Positions 8,402 to 16,791 of a stretch of 64,000 nucleotides of DNA are shown here, in pieces. Positions within the stretch are counted from its first letter, which is position 1; each line of letters opens with the position of its first letter. Location: assembly GCF_023078355.1 (NCBI RefSeq), contig NZ_CP095552.1, positions 5,146,001-5,210,000 on the forward strand. The letters run 5' to 3'. This DNA is from Gordonia hongkongensis. GTDB lineage: Bacteria; Actinomycetota; Actinomycetes; Mycobacteriales; Mycobacteriaceae. Both the position numbers and the translations under genes were made by a program. A model generated the notes under the pieces. It ran no database searches. It saw only the letters and a program-made list of their open reading frames with translations, and was not told the origin of the DNA.

Positions 8402-9571
8402 TCACGCGTACGGGTCACCGGTTGTGGTGAGTGGTGGTCGAAGGACCAGGACGACGACAATCGCGACGAGGAAGACGGCGGTCAAGGCGAACGGGACCGG
8501 GATGACCGGGTCGAGCAGGACCAGCACGGCACCGACCGGTACCACGGTGTTCACCACGCGATCAGCGTTGGCGCGCAGAGCAATCCACCAGATGCCCAGG
8601 ATGAAGACGGCAATGGGGATCGTGACCGTGAACGACGCCTGGGTTTCCGTCAGCTCGCTGTGGTGGGTCAGGACGTCGATCTCGACCTCGATACCGGCCG
8701 AGAAGGCACCGGCAGCGGCGAAGACGAAGTAGTGGACGTATCCGTATCGAAGGGAGTCGGCGAGCGATCCGATGGCCCGGTGGTGCGGCGGCCAGAAGTA
8801 GATCCACCACAGCGCGGCGGTCGCGATGAACGTGAGGATCGCGATCGAGATCAGCGGGGCGAGCTCCTGTTCGTTGTGCAGGGCCTCGATGATGGCGTTC
8901 GACGACGCCAACAGGCTCTCGCCGAGCAGGATCAGCGTGAACAGTCCGTACCGTTCGGTGATGTGATGCGGATGCCACGGAGTGTTTCCCTGCTTCTCGG
9001 CGACCACCGGCACCGCGAGCTCGGCACCGACGAGCATCACGAACCCGATGGTTGCGGCTGCTCCCGACGGTACGAACAGCCATAGCAGCCACAAGATCTG
9101 GACGACGGCGATCCCGGCGGCATAGAGCCGGGTCGTCCGGCGGCGGTCTCCGGCAGAGCCGGAAGCGCGCAACCACTGCGCGACCATCGCGACGCGCATG
9201 ACCACGTAGCCGAACACGACCAGGGTGAACTCGTGGTCGACGAAGGCGGGCTCGATCCCGGCGGCCAGCACCAGCACACCCGCCATCTGGACGAAGGTGA
9301 GCACCCGGTAGAGCCAGTCGTCGGTGCCGAACGATGTCGCGAACCAGGTGAAGTTCATCCACGCCCACCAGATGGCGAAGAAGATGAAGGCGTACGACAC
9401 GACCCCGTCGACGATGTGGTTCTCGGTGAGTGCGTGATGGAGCTGGACGGCTGCGATGCTGACCGCGACCACGAAGACCAGATCGAAGAAGAGCTCGAGC
9501 GTGCTGGCCGTCCGGCCCGGTTCGGCCGGGTCTCGTAGGCGCATGGTGCTCAGGTGAAAGCGCTCAGACAT
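8402..9571 (-). CDS. Low-temperature-requirement A (LtrA) family membrane protein
   Basis: A 389-residue polytopic membrane protein from ATG 9571 (GGGGG site upstream), preferred over a longer frame from 9610. It opens with LRDPAEPGRTASTLELFFDLVFVVAV, the hallmark N-terminus of LtrA proteins, and contains the conserved H-I-T-E-R-Y-G-L-F-T-L-I-L-L-G-E-S motif mid-protein. About ten or more transmembrane helices are seen along the chain. The family is widespread and named from a Listeria cold-growth mutant; its molecular activity is unknown. No operon partners. Confidence 0.9.
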   Translation of the reverse strand: MSERFHLSTMRLRDPAEPGRTASTLELFFDLVFVVAVSIAAVQLHHALTENHIVDGVVSYAFIFFAIWWAWMNFTWFATSFGTDDWLYRVLTFVQMAGVLVLAAGIEPAFVDHEFTLVVFGYVVMRVAMVAQWLRASGSAGDRRRTTRLYAAGIAVVQILWLLWLFVPSGAAATIGFVMLVGAELAVPVVAEKQGNTPWHPHHITERYGLFTLILLGESLLASSNAIIEALHNEQELAPLISIAILTFIATAALWWIYFWPPHHRAIGSLADSLRYGYVHYFVFAAAGAFSAGIEVEIDVLTHHSELTETQASFTVTIPIAVFILGIWWIALRANADRVVNTVVPVGAVLVLLDPVIPVPFALTAVFLVAIVVVLVLRPPLTTTGDPYA

Positions 9572-9757
9572 CGTTGCCCCCGATCGGTCGCTGCGTGTGC
9601 ACGAGATCATGCCATCGGCGCCGAGGGCATGCGCTCAGGAGTGCGGGTCGGGGTGTCCCACCGCCGACGGCGGTCGGCGTGAGGGGCGCACGCCGTGTGA
9701 CCTCGGCGATCTGCGCAGGTGACGGGCGGGATGGACCCGTCGTGGCACAGTGAACAC

Positions 9758-11149
9758 GTGCTGCTGCCCACCCTGACCCCCACCGCACCGGACGACCCCG
9801 CCGTGATCCGGGTCGGCGACGACAAGCTGTCGCGCGAGGACCTCGTCGGGGCCGCGACGGCGGTCGCCGAACGGATCGCCGGTGCCCGAACCGTCGCGGT
9901 ACTGGCCACGCCGACGGTGGAGACGGTGCTGGCGGTGGTGGGCGCGCTGATCGCCGGGGTGCCGGTCGTCCCCGTTCCGCCCGACTCCGGGCCGCGCGAG
10001 TTCGAGCACATCCTCGCGGACTCGGGGGCACAGGCGTGGCTCGGACAGGCCCCCACCGCGCCGACCCTGCCCGTCATCCCGGTCCGCCGCTACGCGAAAT
10101 CGTGGCACCGTCACCCGGAACCGCACGCCGATTCGACCGCACTGATCCTCTATACCTCCGGCACGACCGGCCTCCCCAAAGGTGTTCCGATCACCAGGCA
10201 GAGCATCGCCGAGGGCCTCGACGCACTCGCCGATGCGTGGCTGTGGACCGCCGACGACACTCTGGCGCATGGCCTTCCGCTGTTCCACGTCCACGGGTTG
10301 ATCCTGGGGGTCCTGGGTCCCCTGCGACGGGGCGGGCGACTGATCCACACCGTCACCCCGACCGCGGACACCTAAGCCGGTGCCGCCGGATCCGGCGCGA
10401 CCATGTTCTTCGGCGTGCCGACGGTGTGGAGCCGCGTCGCCGCCGATCCGACTGCGGCACAGACGCTGTCGTCGGCGCGCGTCCTGGTGTCGGGCAGCGC
10501 CCCGCTTCCCGTGCCGGTCTTCGAGCGGATCCACGAGCTCACCGGCCACGAGATCGTCGAGCGTTACGGCATGACCGAGACACTGATCACCGTCAGCACG
10601 CGCGTCGACGGACAGCGCCGGCCCGGATGGGTGGGTCTCCCGCTCGCCCACGTGGAGACCAGGCTGGTGGAGAACGGTGAGCCGCTGCCCCACGACGGCG
10701 AGAGCGTGGGCGATCTCCACGTCCGCGGCCCGATGATGGCGTCCGGGTATCTGAATCGTCCGGATGCGACTGCCGAATCCTGGCTTTCCGACGGCTTTTT
10801 CGCGACCGGTGACGTCGCGGTCATCGACGGGGACGGGATGCACCGCATCGTCGGCCGACGAGCGACCGACCTCATCAAGTCCGGCGGGTTCCGCATCGGG
10901 GCCGGCGAGATCGAGACCGTCCTGCTCGCCCACCCGGCGGTCCGCGAGGTGGCGGTGATCGGCGTCCCCGACGACTACCTGGGCCAACGCATCGTCGCCT
11001 ACGTCGTCGGCGACCAGGTCGCCGACACCGAGCTCATCGAGTTCGTCGCCGGCGAGCTGTCGAATCACAAGCGGCCGCGCGAGATCCGGTTCGTCGAGTC
11101 CCTCCCGCGCAATGCGATGGGCAAGGTGCAGAAGAAGCTGCTGGAATGA
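9758..11149 (+). pseudogene. fadD36: FadD36-like acyl-CoA synthetase with an in-frame stop
   Basis: The whole protein reads in one frame except for a TAA at 10373-10375. Before it are the FadD36-type start (VLLPTLTPTAPDD; GTG 9758, though ATG 9731 and GTG 9719 are in frame) and the ATP/AMP P-loop LILYTSGTTGLPKGV. After it come MFFGVPTVWSRVA, the ERYGMTETLI motif, TGDVAVID and the catalytic-Lys tail NAMGKVQKK. The stop sits where the family has a tyrosine, so TAC or TAT to TAA is the simplest origin. The intact enzyme would be about 463 residues and make acyl- or malonyl-type CoA thioesters. The two halves might still be made separately, since ATG 10403 could restart, but activity is doubtful. 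Confidence 0.85.
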
Positions 11150-11156
11150 CCGTCGT

Positions 11157-11227
11157 CTGAAAACCGCCCGGTGGAGCGGACCCGACGACGGTCTGTCGGC
11201 TGTCCGTTTTCCACGGGCGGTTTTCAG
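11157..11227. repeat. 71-bp hairpin element, left flank of the DUF559 gene
   Basis: It starts with CTGAAAACCGCCCG and ends with CGGGCGGTTTTCAG, a perfect 14-bp inverted pair. Further inner pairs (GTGGA with TCCAC, GGAC with GTCC, CCGAC with GTCGG) make one long stem. A same-length partner with matching ends lies at 12151-12221. It begins only 8 bp after the fadD36-like stop, so it may also terminate transcription. Confidence 0.7.
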
Positions 11228-11300
11228 ATGGCTGACGTAGTTATCCACAGACGTCTCGGACGCCGGGTTCTGCCCGCCGCCACGACCGACACTGTCCCGC

Positions 11301-12154
11301 ATGACCTTCGACGAGCTCACCGAGGGGTTCGGCGGCGTCGTCGCCACCCATCAACTCCTGGCCGCCGGCGAGACCGCCGCATCGATCCGGGATGCGTGCC
11401 GTTCCGGCACGCTCTCGTCGATACGCCATGGGTGGTATCGGACCGAGTCCGCCGATCCAGAAGTGGTCGGGGCCGTCGCCGATCACGGCGTCGTCTCCTG
11501 TGCGACCGCGCTACGACGCCACGGACTCTGGATACCTGAACATCCCGAACAAGTGCATTCGCGGGTGACGCGCCACGAGCGTCGCCGATCCCACGACAGG
11601 TGCCGACGGTAGGCCGGCCGACCCCGGCCGACGGCGCCGTCGACGATGTCGCGACAGCATTGCAGTACGCCGCCCGGTGCTTCGACGTCGAGGGATTCGT
11701 CATCCTGTGCGACTCCGCACTCAACACCGGCAAGATCACGCCCGCACGACTCCGCACCGAGTTCGATGACGCGCCGATGTTCATCAAGCGCGCCATCGAG
11801 AAGACTCACCGACTCGCCGCGTCGGGAACCGAGACAGCAGCCCGCCTGCGTCTCAGAAGCGCCGGCTTGCGAGTCACGGTCCAGCACCACGTACCCAGTG
11901 TCGGATGGGTCGATCTGCTCGTCGGAGAACGGCTCGCGCTCGAGCTGGACAGCGTCGAACACCACTCCGGAATCGAGAAGTACGAGGAGGATCGCACTCG
12001 AGACCGAAAGCTGATCTCACGCGGTTACTTTCCGTTGCGGGTCACCTATGCACAGGTGTTCGGCGACTGGGCCGACACCTATGCGGACATCGCCGAGATC
12101 ATCGCTCGGGGGTACCACCGCACCCGGTCGCCTGCCTGGAGAAAGCCAAGCTGA
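11301..12154 (+). pseudogene. DUF559 (Vsr-fold) protein with AbiEi-type N-terminal HTH, frameshifted
   Basis: The first frame (ATG 11301) encodes MTFDELTEGFGGVVATHQLL and later GTLSSIRHGWYR and CATALRRHGLW, the winged-helix start of AbiEi-antitoxin/DUF559 proteins, and ends with TAG at 11610-11612. The second frame carries the C-terminal DUF559 part: WVDLLVGERLALELDS, then EKYEEDRTRDRKLISRGYFPLRVT, the E-x-D/R-D-R-x-L pattern of the Vsr-like endonuclease fold. One base added near 11605-11612 joins RCRR to VGRPTPADGAVDD, giving about 285 residues, normal for the family. Its stop codon lies inside the right-hand 71-bp hairpin. Nuclease activity is a fold-based expectation only. Confidence 0.75.
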
Positions 12155-12221
12155 TAACCGCCCATCAGAAACGGACACCGGGCGCTACGTCCCCGAGCAC
12201 TTTCCACCGGGCGGTTTTCAG
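12151..12221. repeat. 71-bp hairpin element, right flank of the DUF559 gene
   Basis: Same length and same terminal inverted pair as 11157-11227 (CTGATAACCGCCC ... GGGCGGTTTTCAG, one mismatch), with a diverged middle that keeps the GGAC/GTCC pairing. It begins inside the DUF559 stop codon. Confidence 0.7.
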
Positions 12222-12234
12222 CGAACCCAGGCCG

Positions 12235-13422
12235 TCAGTTGGCCCACGACCGCTCGGCCAGCCACTCGGTGATGGTCCCGACCGCCTCTTTCAGGTGTGG
12301 GATCTGGTCTCGGCCCGAGTAGTAGTGCGTCGCACCGACAATGGTGTGCAGGGTCTTGTCGGGATGACCGACCGCGTCGAAGAGGCGGTGCGTATGACTG
12401 GGCGTGCACGCGTTGTCGGCGGAGTTGCCGATGACCAGTGTCGGGACCGCGAGATCGGCCGCACACCGGGGACCGTCGCCGTTGGCGTCGTCGAAGCTCC
12501 ACTGCGACAGCCAACTTCGCAGCGTGGTGAACCGGGCGAGTCCGACCGGGCCCATGTTGACGATCCGCGGATCACCCAGATAGCAACCGAGCTTGCGATC
12601 GCTCGGGTCGACGGTCAGGTCGAGCCAGCGCGGATCGGCCATCGTTCCGTGCACGATGAAACCGCGCTCCATCAGCGGTTCGCCCCGCCCGCGCAGATCG
12701 ACGAGTCGCTCTTTCACCCAGGCGGTGATCCGCCGGTTGCGGTCGATCTGCGCCGCGCGGTAACGGTCGAGGAACTCCGCCGAGTACGGCGGATGGTTCG
12801 GGTTCGAGGGATTGTAGAGGTCCAGCTCCGGATCGCGGTTGTCGGGATCCGACTCGTCGAGGATCGACGGGTCCATCCACTCGGTCAGGGTCCCGTGCCG
12901 CGAGACGTGCGCCGCGAGCAGCATCATGCCGTCGGCGGCGGGGAGGTCGAGGGCGGTCAGGTCCGGCGGTTCCCCGGCAGGTGTGGCGGCGACCGTCGCG
13001 TGCTGTGCCTGCTGCTGGTAGTACAGCGACAGTGCGCCGCCGCCGCTCCACCCGGCCAGGATGACCTTCTCGTAACCGAGGCGTTCGCGCGCATCCTTCA
13101 CGCACGCACCGAGATCCTGCACCACCTTCTCCATGATCAACGCACTGTCGACGCCGCGATACCGGCTGTTGCAGTAGATGACATGGTGGCCGGCGCGGGC
13201 GAGCGCATTGGTCATCGGCAAGTAGGCGCCGCCCCCGATCGGGTGCATGAAGACGATGACGTTCTTCGACGGCACGCCACAGGGGCGGAGCAGGTAGCTC
13301 TCGAGCACCACACTCTCGGTCACCCCGCCGTAGGTGTCCTGGTACGCCGAGAGATCATCGAAGACAACGAGATAGGGAATGCGGTCGTAGTCGTGACGAG
13401 GCACGTCCCCCCGGTCGCTCAT
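12235..13422 (-). CDS. Alpha/beta-hydrolase paired with a homogentisate-dioxygenase-like cupin
   Basis: A 395-residue cytoplasmic alpha/beta-hydrolase. The nucleophile elbow is GWSGGG, preceded by VIVFMHPIGGGAYLPM as oxyanion region. An aspartate in VPTLVIGNSADNACTP and a histidine in VGATHYYSGRD complete a plausible triad. The start overlaps the upstream cupin stop (ATGA), so the two act in one pathway, probably hydrolysing an ester or ring-cleavage product. The exact substrate is unknown. The divergent TetR at 14679 likely controls the operon. Confidence 0.75.
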   Translation of the reverse strand: MSDRGDVPRHDYDRIPYLVVFDDLSAYQDTYGGVTESVVLESYLLRPCGVPSKNVIVFMHPIGGGAYLPMTNALARAGHHVIYCNSRYRGVDSALIMEKVVQDLGACVKDARERLGYEKVILAGWSGGGALSLYYQQQAQHATVAATPAGEPPDLTALDLPAADGMMLLAAHVSRHGTLTEWMDPSILDESDPDNRDPELDLYNPSNPNHPPYSAEFLDRYRAAQIDRNRRITAWVKERLVDLRGRGEPLMERGFIVHGTMADPRWLDLTVDPSDRKLGCYLGDPRIVNMGPVGLARFTTLRSWLSQWSFDDANGDGPRCAADLAVPTLVIGNSADNACTPSHTHRLFDAVGHPDKTLHTIVGATHYYSGRDQIPHLKEAVGTITEWLAERSWAN

Positions 13423-14537
13423 ACTCGTGACCCGGCGCCGGCCTGTGCGGAGTCCGCGACCCCGGATTCGAAAAGTGCGGGTGCGGCGATCAACCGTCGA
13501 CGGGTGTCGATCGAGATCACCTGCCATTCCACGCGGTCGAACTCGTCGAACTTGCGCCGGGAACGCTCTCGCGCCCGCTCCGGGATGCCGTGATGCATCC
13601 CCTGGGGTGCGTGGGAGATCAGGCCCGGCGGCATGCCGACTCCGAACATGCTGCCGCCGTGGAAGAACGCGATCTCGTCGAAGTCGGTGTTCCGGTGGTA
13701 CCACGGCAGCCGTTCGGCACCTCTGCGCGCCTCGGCGGGGCGCGGCAGGAAGTTCATCACGTACACCCCGGTCGCCTGCATGAACAGATGCACCGTGGGC
13801 GGCAGATGCACCGTCTCGGAGGTGATGACGTCGTAGTCCTCGATGTTGAACGTGAACGGGAAATTGTCTCCACGCCAGCCCTCTACGTCGAGCGGGTGGA
13901 ACGGGTAGAACAGCGATGTCTGCCCCTCTCGCTGCCGGAACCGCACCTCGTACTCGTCTCGGCCGTCACCGTCGAACGCCTCCGCCTCGGGAACGACGAC
14001 GAGCGAGGAGTCGAAGGGGAAGAACCTGCCCAGTACGCCCGGTTCGGGCACCCGGAACTCGTCGACCGCCTCGATGACGAGCAGCAACGACGCACCGTCG
14101 GGCACCTGACGATAGGTGCACCCCTTGGGGAGATATACGTAATCGCCGGGCCGGTAGGGCAATCGACCGAACTCGGTCTCGAAATACCCGGTGCCCTCGT
14201 GGACGAAGACGAGTTCGTCGCCGTCGACCGGGCGAAACCAGAACGGAGCGGCCTCTTTCCGACGACTCAAAGAAATCCGGCAGTCCTCGTTATGGAACAT
14301 CAGCAGCGGCTCACCCGCGGGGTCGTTCTGGTCGGTGGGCGCGAGGTCGGTGACGATTCGATCGACGCCGGTGTGGGTGCCCACCGCCCGGAACTGCGTC
14401 GGGTCGTTGCGTCGATACAGATGTGCCGTGCGGCCGGTGAAACCGTATCGTCCGAGCTCATCGTCTTTCAGATCGGCGACATCTCGGTGCACCTGCCGAG
14501 GCGTGCGCCCCTTGCGGTGCTGGACGAACGATTCCAT
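13419..14537 (-). CDS. Homogentisate 1,2-dioxygenase-like cupin
   Basis: A 372-residue protein from ATG 14537 with AGGAG seven bases upstream. The N-terminal cupin half contains VHEGTGYFETEFGRLPYRPGD. The C-terminal metal site has the HgmA arrangement: WYHRNTDFDEIAF (His and Glu ligands) followed by LISHAPQGMHHG (His ligand). True HgmA proteins are usually about 430 residues, so this is a shorter actinobacterial relative. It may open an aromatic ring other than homogentisate. No fumarylacetoacetase or maleylacetoacetate isomerase is next to it, which argues against a standard homogentisate operon. Coupled to the hydrolase by ATGA overlap; divergent TetR. Confidence 0.75.
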   Translation of the reverse strand: MESFVQHRKGRTPRQVHRDVADLKDDELGRYGFTGRTAHLYRRNDPTQFRAVGTHTGVDRIVTDLAPTDQNDPAGEPLLMFHNEDCRISLSRRKEAAPFWFRPVDGDELVFVHEGTGYFETEFGRLPYRPGDYVYLPKGCTYRQVPDGASLLLVIEAVDEFRVPEPGVLGRFFPFDSSLVVVPEAEAFDGDGRDEYEVRFRQREGQTSLFYPFHPLDVEGWRGDNFPFTFNIEDYDVITSETVHLPPTVHLFMQATGVYVMNFLPRPAEARRGAERLPWYHRNTDFDEIAFFHGGSMFGVGMPPGLISHAPQGMHHGIPERARERSRRKFDEFDRVEWQVISIDTRRRLIAAPALFESGVADSAQAGAGSRV

Positions 14538-14560
14538 GCCGAACTCCTGTCTCTGCGTTT

Positions 14561-14594
14561 TTCTGATGCTAGATTCAGGTTCAGAAGATGACAA
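14561..14594 (-). promoter_or_regulatory. Promoter and operator candidate for the HGD-like operon
   Basis: On the minus strand TTGTCA (14589-14594) and TAGCAT (14566-14571) are separated by 17 bp, a good -35/-10 pair. A 6-bp palindrome, TTCTGA (14561-14566) with TCAGAA (14581-14586), overlaps it and could be the binding site of the divergent TetR. Inferred from position. Confidence 0.5.
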
Positions 14595-14678
14595 GGGTCA
14601 CACTTTCCGTCGATCCGAGTGCGGTCATCGACCGTCCCCATGGTTCGATGGAGAATCGGTCCGCGGAAGGAGCTCACG

Positions 14679-15296
14679 GTGCCGCCGACGAACAAAGGTC
14701 GCCAGACCGAGGCCGCGTTTCTCGACGCCGCGCGCCGGACGTTCGCCGAAAAGGGCTACCTGAACACCAAGATCTCGGACATCTCCGCCGCTGCCGGCCG
14801 GTCGACCGGTTCGTTCTATAACTACTACGACAGCAAGGACCGACTGCTCGAAGCCCTGCTGGATCAATTCTCGGACGAAGTGGTGGAGCAGTCGCTCGCG
14901 ACCCGGCACACCGAGCCGGAGGCGAGCGTCCGCGCGGCCGTGACCGCGTACTGGACGACATACAAGAAGTACCTGCCCGAGATCATCGGCCTGTTCCAGA
15001 TGTCGATGACCGACGACGATTTCCGCAACCGCTGGCTGGCCAACCGGGTGTCCGGTGTGAAGCAGGTGTTGTCCGGTCTGCACGGTGCCGAGCGCGCGGG
15101 TTACTCCATCGGGCTGCCGCTCGAGCCGCTGGCGTCCGCGCTGGTCGCGACCCTCGAATCCACGTGCTGGACCTGGCTTGCGGTCCGCGGTGACGCCGCC
15201 GGACCCATCCCCGACGACGACACGGCCATCGAGATCCTCACCGCGATCTGGTACCGGACCGTCTTCGGGGCCGGACCGGCACAGTCGGCTCCCTGA
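14679..15296 (+). CDS. TetR-family regulator (AcrR type)
   Basis: A 205-residue protein from GTG 14679 with GGAAGGAG at 14665-14672. The helix-turn-helix TEAAFLDAARRTFAEKGYLN and KISDISAAAGRSTGSFYNYY is canonical, with the typical F-Y-N-Y-Y-D-S-K-D-R-L end. It is divergent from the HGD-like/hydrolase pair and most likely its repressor, responding to an aromatic or related ligand. Ligand identity cannot be told from the C-terminal domain. Confidence 0.85.
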   Translation: MPPTNKGRQTEAAFLDAARRTFAEKGYLNTKISDISAAAGRSTGSFYNYYDSKDRLLEALLDQFSDEVVEQSLATRHTEPEASVRAAVTAYWTTYKKYLPEIIGLFQMSMTDDDFRNRWLANRVSGVKQVLSGLHGAERAGYSIGLPLEPLASALVATLESTCWTWLAVRGDAAGPIPDDDTAIEILTAIWYRTVFGAGPAQSAP

Positions 15297-15297
15297 C

Positions 15298-15345
15298 CCT
15301 TCGTGGCTCGTCGCTGGCGCTCCTCGCACCTCAGGGAGCAATGGT
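15298..15345. repeat. Dispersed palindromic repeat, single copy (family A)
   Basis: This copy reads CCTTCGTGGCTCGTCGCT, two bases, then CGCTCCTCGCACCTCAGGGA and GCA. The core GCTCC...GGAGC-type inversion folds as a small hairpin. Related copies are at 28891, 55684-55900, 57412-57598 and 61644-61780. It directly follows the tetR stop. Confidence 0.7.
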
Positions 15346-15438
15346 TATGTCGTTCTTTCGGATGAGGGAGCAGGGGCGTGAGCGACAGCCACCGGGCTGA
15401 CACCGGCCCGCTTGCCGTCCCGGACCGAGCCGACGACG

Positions 15439-16023
15439 ATGGGCCGCATGCCCATCGAGGTCCGGCCCGCGACGATCTTCGACGACATCGCCACGATGGT
15501 CGGTCCGAAGAAACCGACGTCGAACGTCTGCTGGTGCCTGAGCTACCGCATCCCGAGCAAGCAGAACCAGGAGCTGGTCCGCGAGCAGCGCGGAGAGTTC
15601 GTGAAAGAGCTGTGCGACAGCGGCATTCCGCTGGGTGTGCTCGCCTACGACGACGCGGGCGAGGTCGTCGGTTGGGCGGCCGTCTCGCCGCGCGCGGACA
15701 CGACCTTCGCCCGGAACCGGAAGATCCCCCACGTGGACGACCTGCCGGTGTGGTCGGTGTGGTGCATCCGGGTCCGCCCCGGTCATCGCAAGCAGGGGAT
15801 CTCGCACGCACTGCTGGCCGGGGCCGTCGACTACGCGCGGTCGAACGGTGCGCCGGCGATCGAGGGCTACCCCGTCGACAATCAGGGCGCCAGAGTAGAT
15901 CTGACGATGGCCTATGTCGGAACCCGCGGCCTGTTCGAGAAGGCCGGTTTCACCAAGGCGGCAGACACCTCGTCGGTCCTCGCCGGTTTCCCGCGCGTGC
16001 TCATGCGGTTGTCGCTGGACTGA
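15439..16023 (+). CDS. GNAT-family N-acetyltransferase
   Basis: About 194 residues; ATG 15439 and ATG 15448 are both possible and neither has a strong ribosome site. The acetyl-CoA-binding motif is IRVRPGHRKQGISHALLAGA, a good Q/R-x-x-G-x-G/A loop, preceded by VGWAAVSPRAD and followed by a GLFEKAGFTKA end. The cysteine-rich N-terminal CWCLSYR segment is typical of one actinobacterial GNAT subgroup. The substrate is unknown. It is not clearly in an operon. Confidence 0.8.
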   Translation: MGRMPIEVRPATIFDDIATMVGPKKPTSNVCWCLSYRIPSKQNQELVREQRGEFVKELCDSGIPLGVLAYDDAGEVVGWAAVSPRADTTFARNRKIPHVDDLPVWSVWCIRVRPGHRKQGISHALLAGAVDYARSNGAPAIEGYPVDNQGARVDLTMAYVGTRGLFEKAGFTKAADTSSVLAGFPRVLMRLSLD

Positions 16024-16036
16024 TCGAGACCACGAT

Positions 16037-16765
16037 TCAGATCAGTTCCGCCAGTTCGGCGGTGGGTACGTGGATCCAACCCTCCCGCGCGGCGACCGGC
16101 CGGTCGGTGGCATCGGGCAAGATGGTCCGGCCGAGCTCGGCGGCACGCGCGATCAATGCGGTGATCACGGCGTCGAACGCGTCGTCGTCACGGGCCATGG
16201 TCTCGGCATGATCGCCGAGATCCAACCATGGCGCAGCTTCTTCGAATGCCACGACGAGTCCGGCGAGCACCGAAACGTTGGCGGCACGTTTGTATCCGCG
16301 CGAGGTCAGTCCCCATCGTTTGAGTGCCCCCGCGGGGTACGCCTCGACCGCCCACCCGTCGACGCGGTCGTCGACTCCCAGGTCCGAGAGCAGGCCGGCG
16401 CATCGGAACGCGACGTGCGCGATCTGGTCCGCCGACACGCTGAGCGGGCGACCGACGCCGGCGTCGACGATCCGCAGATCGGTGCGACGTAATGCAAGTG
16501 GTCGTCGACGGGCGATGTCGTCGAGTTCTCGCCCCTTCGGCAAGTCGTTGCGATGATGCGCGACGACGAAGTCGACGAACTCGTCAGGCCAGCCGAATGG
16601 GGAATCGATCCCGATGCGGGTCGCCCCCTCGACGAGGCGCCGGACGGCGGTGTCGTCCGCGCCCACGACGAGATCGGTGAGCACGGCCTTGCCGGCATCC
16701 CAATCGACGCATGCGACAGCAGTTTTCGCCGGCGATGCGGACAGGTCGATGCCGACCGTCCGCAT
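16037..16765 (-). CDS. DUF429 protein (predicted RNase H-fold nuclease)
   Basis: A 242-residue protein from ATG 16765. It opens with RTVGIDLSASPAKTAVACVDW and has IGIDSPFGWPDEF and a late ARDDDAFDAVITALIARA. The repeated acidic positions (first Asp in GIDLS, GIDSP, and the DDxxDA motif) match the DUF429 predicted nuclease of the RNase H-like fold. Function is unproven in the family. It lies 26 bp downstream of trpB2 on the same strand and may be co-transcribed. Confidence 0.75.
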   Translation of the reverse strand: MRTVGIDLSASPAKTAVACVDWDAGKAVLTDLVVGADDTAVRRLVEGATRIGIDSPFGWPDEFVDFVVAHHRNDLPKGRELDDIARRRPLALRRTDLRIVDAGVGRPLSVSADQIAHVAFRCAGLLSDLGVDDRVDGWAVEAYPAGALKRWGLTSRGYKRAANVSVLAGLVVAFEEAAPWLDLGDHAETMARDDDAFDAVITALIARAAELGRTILPDATDRPVAAREGWIHVPTAELAELI

Positions 16766-16791
16766 CGCCGGGATCACGGTTCCGGGTCGAG

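Noticed and set aside
9635..11347. 570-codon open frame on the minus strand over the FadD36-like gene
   Set aside because: Its protein is compositionally odd and matches no family, while the plus strand has clear adenylate-ligase motifs. It is a high-GC shadow frame.
13419..14537. Full homogentisate (tyrosine) degradation operon
   Set aside because: Maleylacetoacetate isomerase and fumarylacetoacetase genes are not next to it, and the protein is shorter than typical HgmA.
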